DNA of 15,164 nt from contig SBAY01000012.1 of the NCBI GenBank assembly GCA_005239945.1, positions 1 to 15,164 of the forward strand, in the 5' to 3' direction. This DNA comes from Nitrospira sp. GTDB taxonomy: Bacteria; UBA9089; CG2-30-40-21; SBAY01. Positions 6,276-14,500 of the stretch are shown piece after piece. The position numbers were made by a program, and so were the translations under genes. The notes under the pieces are model-generated. The model made no database searches, was not told the origin of the DNA, and was given only the letters and a program-made list of their open reading frames with translations. Positions within the stretch are counted from its first letter, which is position 1. Each line of letters opens with the position of its first letter.

Positions 6276-6686
6276 ATGAAGTCAAAATTAATAACTATTG
6301 TTTTGTTAGTGTTGCTTGGAGTTGTTAGAGTAGCTTATGCAGGATTGGAGGATTATGGGAATTGGTATCCGGAAGGTAATGGTACTTGGTCATTAGAGGC
6401 AGGTGAGCTTAGTGTTGAGGCAGGTAAACAACAATTTTATGTAATTAGAAAGACTGATGTTCTGGATAACTTTACTCTTAAACTACGAGCTAAGACTATC
6501 TCTCCTTACAATAATGATATAATCATCTATTTCTGTGATGGGCATTATAAATTAATCTTGGGTGGTTGGGGGGGGAATACTCAGTCAGGATTATATCGTA
6601 GAGATAGGTACTTTACTGGTGAATGGCAAAGAAAACTGTTGACAATGAGAGAAAGGGATGTTATGTTAGAAATAACAAGTGAATAA
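6276..6686 (+). pseudogene. Truncated copy 2 of the secreted lectin/LamG-like leader module
   Basis: A 136-codon frame with the same signal peptide (cleavage after AYA, residue 22) and the first two thirds of the lectin-like domain found at 3476 and 7991. Homology stops after the TGG codon at 6624-6626 (W117); the last 19 residues are unrelated to the other copies, so the domain is cut short after FTGEW. Where the other copies read TGGGAAAAT, this one has TGG plus five more G (eight G in a row, 6568-6575), changing E to GG while keeping frame. The ribosome site is strong, so a short secreted protein may still be made, but the fold would be incomplete. The next gene's promoter lies inside the unrelated tail. 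Best read as a gene fragment left by recombination; a short functional lectin is less likely. Confidence 0.6.
6639..6667 (+). promoter_or_regulatory. Possible promoter for the NHL gene
   Basis: TTGACA (6639-6644), 17-nt spacer, TATGTT (6662-6667, four of six consensus bases). It lies in the part of lectin copy 2 that is not shared with the other copies, about 40 nt before the NHL start. Confidence 0.45.
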
Positions 6687-6705
6687 AAATTTGGAGTGAT
6701 AGAAA

Positions 6706-7935
6706 ATGATGAGGAGGTTAATAATAACAACTCTAATAATTTTATATGTAACTATGTTATTAGTAACTTCTGCTTATGCAGAAGAAAGATATGGGTTTGT
6801 GCTTAAATGGGGAGGGGTAGGAACTGAGAGTGGGAAGTTTTTTGGAGCCGGAGGGATAGCAGTTGATTCATATGATAATATCTATATAGGAGAGATACAT
6901 AATCATCGGATTCAGAAGTTTACAAACAAGGGAGAATTTATAATGAAGTTTGGTAATCATGGAACGAATAGTGGACAGTTTATAGACCCTATAGGAATAG
7001 CAGTTGATTCAAATGATAATGTCTATGTAGTAGATTCATTTAATAGTCGAATCCAAAAGTTTACAGCAGATGGTACATTTATTCTTGAATGGAGGATGGC
7101 CCTTTTCTTTCCAATGGATATAGCAGTAGACTCTAAAGATTATATATATGTAGTAAATACTGGAGATAATTGTATCATAAAATTTACAAATGATGGCAAA
7201 TACCTTATTACTAAATGGGGTAGTTACGGTACAGAAAATGGACAATTTGATGGACCTATAGGAATAGCAACTGATTCTAAAGATAATGTCTATGTAACTG
7301 ATATGTCGAACCATCGTATTCAGAAGTTTACAAGCTCAGGTGAATTTATTACTAAATGGGGTAGTTATGGCATAGGAAATGAACAATTCAGGTATCCAAG
7401 AGGTATAGCAATTGATTTGAATAACAATATTTATGTAGCAGATACTGGAAATTGTCAAATTAAAAAATTTACGAATGAAGGAATATTTATAACTAAATGG
7501 GGTAGTGATGGCACTGAAGCGGGTAAGTTTAGATCTCTATGGGATGTCGCAGTTGATTCTCAGAATGATGTATATGTAGTAGATTACCAGAATGGCTATA
7601 TACAGAAGTTTACCTCTTTACTCCCAACATCAGCATATTATTCTATCCTTGTTTATCCTAATCCATATAGACGAGACTTAGGACATAGATACATTGTATT
7701 TGGTAAAAGTGATGAACCAGTTAAAAGATTACCAGAGTATGGAGCTATTAAGATTTATACTATCGCTGGTGAATTAGTTAGAACAATAAATATAACATCA
7801 GCAGATGGTGGGACAAAGAAATGGTTCGTAGATAATGAGGCTGGAGAGAAGGTAGCAAGTGGAATCTATATTTACTGTATTACTGATTTGGAGGGAGGAA
7901 AAAAGTATACTGGTAAGATTGGAATTATTAGGTAA
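6706..7935 (+). CDS. Secreted NHL-repeat six-bladed propeller protein with shared C-terminal domain
   Basis: A 409-residue exported protein. The signal peptide ends at about residue 25 (SAYA-EE). Residues 33-304 carry six NHL repeats in the pattern GIAVDSxDNVYVVDxxNxRIQKFTxxGxFIxKWG, typical of six-bladed beta-propellers that bind protein, sugar or RNA partners; the third repeat is the most divergent. Residues 314-409 are the same C-terminal domain as in the Ycf48-like protein: YPNPYRRDLGHRYIVFG, IKIYTIAGELV, W373, VASGIYIY and a final GKIGIIR. GGAG at 6693-6696 lies 9 nt before the first of two adjacent ATG codons. No catalytic residues are evident. The gene is followed after 55 nt by the giant gene with no recognisable promoter between, so the two are probably transcribed together. 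Confidence 0.85.
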   Translation: MMRRLIITTLIILYVTMLLVTSAYAEERYGFVLKWGGVGTESGKFFGAGGIAVDSYDNIYIGEIHNHRIQKFTNKGEFIMKFGNHGTNSGQFIDPIGIAVDSNDNVYVVDSFNSRIQKFTADGTFILEWRMALFFPMDIAVDSKDYIYVVNTGDNCIIKFTNDGKYLITKWGSYGTENGQFDGPIGIATDSKDNVYVTDMSNHRIQKFTSSGEFITKWGSYGIGNEQFRYPRGIAIDLNNNIYVADTGNCQIKKFTNEGIFITKWGSDGTEAGKFRSLWDVAVDSQNDVYVVDYQNGYIQKFTSLLPTSAYYSILVYPNPYRRDLGHRYIVFGKSDEPVKRLPEYGAIKIYTIAGELVRTINITSADGGTKKWFVDNEAGEKVASGIYIYCITDLEGGKKYTGKIGIIR

Positions 7936-7975
7936 GGTGTAAGAAAGGGAAAAGGGGAAAGAAGGAAAAATGGAA

Positions 7976-7982
7976 AAGGAGG
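7976..7982 (+). promoter_or_regulatory. Ribosome binding site that sets the start of lectin copy 3 at 7991
   Basis: AAGGAGG with 8 nt before ATG 7991, identical in sequence and spacing to the site before copy 2. The in-frame ATG at 7970 would lie upstream of this site and add seven charged residues before the signal peptide, so 7991 is preferred. The site sits in a polypurine tract (7941-7986 with one T). Confidence 0.75.
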
Positions 7983-7990
7983 AAGGTAAA

Positions 7991-8494
7991 ATGAGGTTAA
8001 AATTAGTAACTTTAATTTTGGTAGTATTACTTGGAGTTGTTAGAGTCGCTTATGCTGGATTGGAGGATTATGGGAATTGGTATCCGGAAGGTAATGGTAC
8101 TTGGTCATTAAAGGCAGGTGACCTTAGTGTTGAGGCAGGTAAACAACAATTTTATGTAATTAGAAAGACTGATGCTCCAGATAACTTTACTCTTAAACTA
8201 CGAGCTAAGACTATCTCTCCTTACAATAATGATATAATCATCTATTTCTGTGATGGGCATTATAAATTAATCCTTGGTGGTTGGGAAAATACTCAATCAG
8301 GATTATATCGTAGGGATAGATACTTTACTGGTGACTGGAAACCTTTAGAGAATTGTATAAATTATGACTTTAGAATATCACAAGATACTTGGTATGATAT
8401 TGAGATACAGAAGTATGGTGAGTATATTAAGGTATTAGTAAATTATAAACAGATGTTTGTTACAATGGACCTTACTCCTCGGATAGGTTACTGA
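7991..8494 (+). CDS. N-terminal part of the giant surface protein: signal peptide and lectin/LamG-like domain, ended by an in-frame TGA
   Basis: 167 residues as read. Residues 1-22 are a signal peptide (cut after AYA). Residues 23-167 are most of a concanavalin A-like/LamG (DUF1080-type) beta-sandwich, usually a carbohydrate-binding fold. This is the most complete of three near-identical copies. The frame stops at TGA 8492-8494, yet the same frame continues beyond it with IGVGSYDSHIHFDDIEVS, which is the usual closing strand pair of such domains, and then runs on without a break to 15055. So this is the 5' part of one gene of about 2,354 codons rather than a separate gene. CGA or AGA (Arg) or GGA (Gly) at codon 168 would restore it by one base change. 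If the stop is real and not read through, only this truncated lectin is exported. It is probably co-transcribed with the NHL gene. Confidence 0.7.
   Translation: MRLKLVTLILVVLLGVVRVAYAGLEDYGNWYPEGNGTWSLKAGDLSVEAGKQQFYVIRKTDAPDNFTLKLRAKTISPYNNDIIIYFCDGHYKLILGGWENTQSGLYRRDRYFTGDWKPLENCINYDFRISQDTWYDIEIQKYGEYIKVLVNYKQMFVTMDLTPRIGY
8492..8494 (+). other. In-frame TGA inside the giant gene (codon 168)
   Basis: The codon order is GGT TAC TGA ATA GGG GTA GGG, with no frameshift on either side. The nine other stop codons I can assign in the window are TAA or TAG, so this is the only TGA ending a frame. The tryptophan- and glycine-rich downstream protein uses no further in-frame TGA over 2,164 codons, which argues against a recoded TGA. 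Confidence 0.8.
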
Positions 8495-8560
8495 ATAGGG
8501 GTAGGGAGTTATGATTCTCATATACATTTTGATGATATTGAGGTATCGATTGATAGAGGA

Positions 8561-11500
8561 GTGATTAGTAAGAGGCGGACTCAAGCTCGGTATCCTTCCG
8601 GTGAGGGAAAAGGCACCTCTGCTTTAACTCATATGTTTATGACTGAGAAGGCACTTGAAAACTACCCTATCCTTGAACCATATTTTAGTTACTATAGACA
8701 AAAGATGATTGATGGAAGTAGGGAGGAAGATACTATATATTTTCCGAATGACCATTTTTATAATCCTACAACAGGTAAGGGATTAGACTTCCTAGGACAA
8801 CATGATTCTGCTTTAGACACAGCAAAATATTTGTGGGAAACTTGGGTTATAGATAAATATAAAGAAGGAGAGAAATATCATGTATATCATGCACTTGGTC
8901 GAATAGCACACTTATTAGAGGATATGACCTCACCTGCTCATACCCATCTTATCCCCCACTGGGATATTATATTAGGGTGGCCATGTCCGGATGACTTATA
9001 TGAAGAATACTGTAAAGCGACCGCCAGTGGAAATACATATACTACAAGTGGCAGGGTAGATTATAATAGTCTTGATGATTTCTTTTATAATACTGCCTTA
9101 TTATCCTGGGGTAGTGCAAGTGTAACAATAAATAGTGTTAGTCCTGATACAGTGAATGATATAGTAAATAATACATATGGTAGACCGGAGACAGGTAAGA
9201 ATTATGCAGAGTATATAAACAAACAGGCTTACCTAACAGATGCCAGAAAGGATACATTAGCTAAATACTTAGTCGCCGGGGTAATACAGCGAGTAGCAGG
9301 ATTATTTTACTATTTCTGGCAGAATAGACCAACAATAGACCCGAATTATATAGATTTATTCAGTTTATACTGGGAAGACCAAAATAGAAGTACAACAATA
9401 AATGTCCGGGATGAAGTAACTCATGCTGTAAGGCTTCGTAATCTTGGAGACCCAACAAATGTAAGGGTAATAATAGATATAGATTATTACGATGGAGAGA
9501 GCTGGCATGATTTATCCTATTATGATGATACTTTTTATCTTATCCCGAATGAAGAAAAGGATATAACTGTTGGTCCTTCTAAGGAGATACCGTTACAGGC
9601 ACGGAAATTAGAGGCAAAGTATAAATTACTATACGCTGGTGTAACTCGTGAGCCAATAGCAAGTGGTGTATGGGTAGAAGGAGCAGAGTTAGATATAAGA
9701 GTATCTCCAGAAGAGATTCATATCACTCAAGTACCACCACAGCCGGTATCAATCATCTTCACAGTAAAAAATAAGGCAATGGGTAATCCTATTCAAGGAG
9801 CAACGGTATATGTATATTCAAATGAGTATGGCATACCTGCTGGTGAGAAGACAACTGATGCATCAGGTCAGGTAACCTTTTCAGGTTCTTTAAATAATGA
9901 AAAAAATGGGCAGATTAATTATCATGTAGATGGACCTGCAAGAGATAATTATAAAAGACTAGGTGGCGAGATAAGGGTTTTAGATAAGCATCCACCGATA
10001 ATCACCTACGGGCCGATAGGGACGAATACTACCTGGAGTTGGATAGATATCAAATGGACTACGCATGAGCCTGCTACTTCTATTGTAGAATACGGGACGA
10101 GTACTAATTATGGGAAAATCGTGCAGAATTTACTTCGTACTAAAGACCATCTCATTTATTTAGGAGGATTACAAGCCGCTACTGTGTACCATTATCGAGT
10201 GAAATCCATAGATGGTGCTGATAATACTACTCAAACCTCTGACTTAACATTTCTTACAGATACAAATGGTATCCCGCCAAAGATAGAGATATTATCACCA
10301 CAAGCAGGGGATGTATGGAGCGGTGAGCGGAATATTAAATGGTGGATTTTTACATATCATCCTGGAACGATGGCTATTCAGGTAAGTAAAGATGGTGGAG
10401 GAAGCTGGGAGAAGAAAGAGTATCTGGTTAGTTTTGCTAAAGGGACATATACTCAAGAATATGCCTTTAATACCTGGGAGTGGCCTGATGGGGATAATTA
10501 TAAAATTCAACTTCAAGCAAGGAATATAGCAGGTGGCTCAACAGACTGGGTTGTCTCAGGTAGATTTACAATTAATAATTATCCATCAGAATCAGCGGCT
10601 CTTTCTGTATACCCTAATCCGTATAATAGACATATAGGTGCCTGGTTTCCATTTGAATTAAATGAGCAAGCAACAGTTGAAGTACGAATTACAATTGACG
10701 GTGTGAGGATAAAAGTATTAAGTGTAACAAGAAACCCCGGCTGGTACAAGTCAAGAGATAAGGCTATATTTTGGAATGGATTAAATGAGGCAGGTGATAA
10801 GATAGCCTACGGTAACATACTTGAATATAGGGTTTATATTAATGGAAGTTTGAAAAAAGTAGGGCAATTAGCAGCATTGGCTGATAATATTAGAGATATA
10901 AATGTAACTTCACCGGCTGCCGGAAGTGTAAATAAAGGAATTGTCAATATTAATTGGAATACCGTAAATAGCGGTAATATAAGTCTTGATTATAGTAAAG
11001 ATGGCGGATATAATTGGACTTCAATAGCACCTAATATAGCTAATACCGGTAGTTATCCATGGGATACAACAAATCTTGAAGATAGTAGTAATTATCGGAT
11101 AAAGACAACTATTCAAGATGGAAATAAATGGTCAAATGACTATTCTGGAGTATTTGCCCTTGATAATGTTCCAGCCCCCGTGCCACCTGTTGTAAAGATT
11201 CTATCACCTAAAGAAGGTGATGTATTAACAGGGGTAGTGAATATAAGCTGGGAGGCAACTGACCCCGCATCTAAATCATTATCGATTAATATTCATTATC
11301 GACCTGATAAAGGCGATACATGGTATCCAATAGCATTAAAGGAAGTAAATGACGGTAGCTATTCATGGGATACTAATTTAGTTTCAGACGGTATTTATGA
11401 TATACGAGTAGTAGCAGATAATGGTGAGTTAATAGCAGGAACTACATTATCTGTAATTGAGATATTGAATACTTCTATAGATGGTCGAGGTTGGGGGAAC

Positions 11501-14500
11501 AAAATTAATATTTGTGCCCTTACAGGGAAAGAGTGGGATGATGATGAGACAATAGAAAGTTATAATAATATAGCTGTAAGAGAAAACCTTGTATGTGTGG
11601 TATATGAACTGGACGGATATTTGTGTTTTAGACAAAGCACTGATGGGGGTGATACATGGACTTCTAATGAAAGAATTTATAAAGGTAATGTTTATAAACC
11701 TGCTCTAACCATAGATAAAAATAAAAATATTCATATAGTATGGGGTAATGATGAAGGGATATACTATATTAACAATACTTCTGAAGTTTGGAGTGTTCCA
11801 CAAAAAATAAGTAATGTTCCTGCTCGCTATAGTTATCCCGCGATAGTTACAGAAGGAAATGATATCCATATTGTTTGGTTGAAACAATTAGATATTTTTT
11901 ATAGAAAAAGTCCTGATTTAGGAAACACATGGGGAGAGGAAAAATGTTTAGTTCAACACTCAGTTACTCATACTACAGATAAAGGTAGTTCTCGAGGGTG
12001 GAAACAATTTAAAATAGAGGTAAAAGGTAATAATGTATATTTAGCCTGGACGAAATTTGTTACTCTTAAAGTTGAAGAACTGTGGTTTAAAAGAAGTATA
12101 GATAGAGGTGAAAATTGGGAAGAAGGGATGTATGTTACTACGATGTGCCTTGGACCTTTTGCTATGAAAGTAGATAAAGTAGATAATGATAAAATCTATG
12201 TAGTTTACTCCAGAGATAAAGAGAAGGATGGAACTGTTGAGATTTATTACCAACAAAGTGATAATAGAGGACTTAACTGGGGATCAGGAACAGTAGTTGC
12301 TTATAATGTAAATCTAGGAGAATGGAGATGGATTATGATAGATATAGATAAACTTGGAGATTATTTATATCTAATCTGGGGAGTTAGTCAAGGAATTGGA
12401 GTAGCAAGAATAGGAGGAAAGATGGGTGATATTTACTATATGAGAAGTAAAGATGGAATTAAATGGGAAAGTAAAATAGGATTTGCTTATAACGATGATA
12501 AAAAGTCAGTTCTTCCTTCTATTGTCTCTGATAGAGATAGACTACATGTAACTTGGTATGAAGAAACCATGGGATTGGATAAAGATATTAACATTTATTA
12601 CCGATACAAATTATTGGATATTACTCCACCTACTAAACCAGTAGTAATAGATGCTGGCAGGTATACTGGAACGAATACACAGTTACATGCCAGTTGGTAT
12701 TCAAAAGATGATGAGTCAGGTATTAGAGAGTATCAGTATGCAATAGGTTCAGCTCAAGGCTTACGGGATATTTTAGATTGGACATCTGCTGGTACTTCTA
12801 CCTCTGGGACAATAACTGGTTTGAATCTACAAAATGGTAAAACTTATTATCTCTCAGTTAAGGCAAGAAATGGTGGTGGATTATATAGTGATATAGGTTA
12901 TTCTGATGGTATAACAGTAGATATTACTCCATCTTCTGTACCAGTAGTAATAGATGAAGGAACATATACTACTATTAATAAATTATCTGGTAATTGGCAG
13001 GCTGAAGATTCAGAATCCGGAGTAAATTATTACTACGCTATTGGCACTACTCAAGGAGGTACAGATACTGTAGATTGGAAATCTGCTGGTGCATCAACTG
13101 GAGTAGCACATGCAGATATTAATTTAACAGCTGGCAAAACTTACTATTTTTCAGTAAAGGCAAGGAATAGTGCTGGATTATGGAGTGAGAATCCCGGATA
13201 TAGTAATGGTATAACTTTTCTTCAACCTAAACTAACTTCTACTATTCCTACATCTGGTACTATTGGTACCATAGTTATAATAAAAGGCGAAGGTTACCTT
13301 GCCACTGAGCAAATACGGATAGATTTTGGCACGACATTGACTATTTGCCTGACTACTGCGGATACTCAAGGGAGTTTTACCGCTACATTTAAGGTTGATT
13401 CACAAGGCTATGGGACAAAGACTATTACTGCTACTGGGCTTTTGTCCAATGCCATTTGTTATGCTAAATTTAATATTAAGCCAACTTCGGTATCTATCCG
13501 GGGGAGTGTAGGAGATTCGATTTCTAATCGAGTAATTGCTGGAGCAGTTATAGAATTAATTCAGGATAATCAAGTTAAGCTATCTACAACTACTGATAAT
13601 AACGGTGAATACAGAATAGATGAACTCACTCCAGGGATATATCAAATAAATGTAAAGAAGGAAAGAATTCATTATCAATGGATAAGGGTAAGGAGGGGAT
13701 TTTCGTGGGTATGGAGACTGATAACATGGAGGGTTCTTGAATATATTCCTCATACCAGGTTTGGGGTATTAGTAGATGGTAACAATAATGTTGACTTCTA
13801 TCTATCTGAGGCATCCTGGGTTGAGAATGCCCATATTTATGAAGGAAATGAAACCAACACGGATGAAAGAAAGAATATGGATGTAAGCATTAAGGTAAAC
13901 TATGACCCTCACTACTGGTTCTATCTATATCCCAATGATAGTTCTTTTAAGATAGAAAGTTTCTCTCGTCAACCCATAGGTGAAAATGGATGTGTAAAGA
14001 GGAGTAGCTGGTGGTGGGGTGAGTACAGGTGGTATGATATTGACTGGGACAATGGAAGTTACATAGATAGAAATAACAACCGATTACATATAAAGGTGTG
14101 GATTGGAGGATACTGGTGGAGGAAGGCATATTTTAACTATAGGTATACGATTGATGCAAAGAAGGAAAAAGGACTATCTTCCTTTTCTCCAGTATTAAGA
14201 CTTGAACCACCAAAAAGAAGAGTTATATCTCCTGGGAAAATAAGCCTTCAGGTTATGCCTAAAGAAGAGAGAAAGAGATTGAATGTTACAGGAGAAGAAG
14301 GCGAGGTGGTCTCAATAATAGCAAAGGAGGTAGAAGACTCCTTAACTACAGTCAATATCAAACTCCAATTCGATCAAAATAAGGTAAAGATAGTAGATAT
14401 ATCTGCTCCAGTCCTTCCTGATCCTGGTTTGGTTGTCTTTAGTGGAGCAGATATTAACAATGAGGAAGGTAAAGTTTCCATAGATACTTTGATAGTTGAT

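Noticed and set aside
7970..7972. ATG 7970 as the start of lectin copy 3
   Set aside because: It lies before the AAGGAGG site and would put seven charged residues in front of the signal peptide; both other copies start at the position equivalent to 7991.
8492..8494. TGA recoded as Trp or Gly across the genome (as in Mycoplasma or Gracilibacteria codes)
   Set aside because: The other genes contain no in-frame TGA, and the 2,164 codons after this site, rich in Trp and Gly, use none either. One isolated TGA does not fit a reassigned code.
8492..8540. Selenocysteine insertion at the TGA
   Set aside because: No convincing SECIS-like hairpin follows; the best stem is only about 3-4 bp. The position is not a redox or active-site cysteine in lectin-like domains.
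8561..8563. GTG 8561 as the genuine start of an independent gene
   Set aside because: The AGAGGAG lies directly against it with no spacing, no signal peptide follows, and the frame upstream is coding for the same lectin domain back to the TGA.
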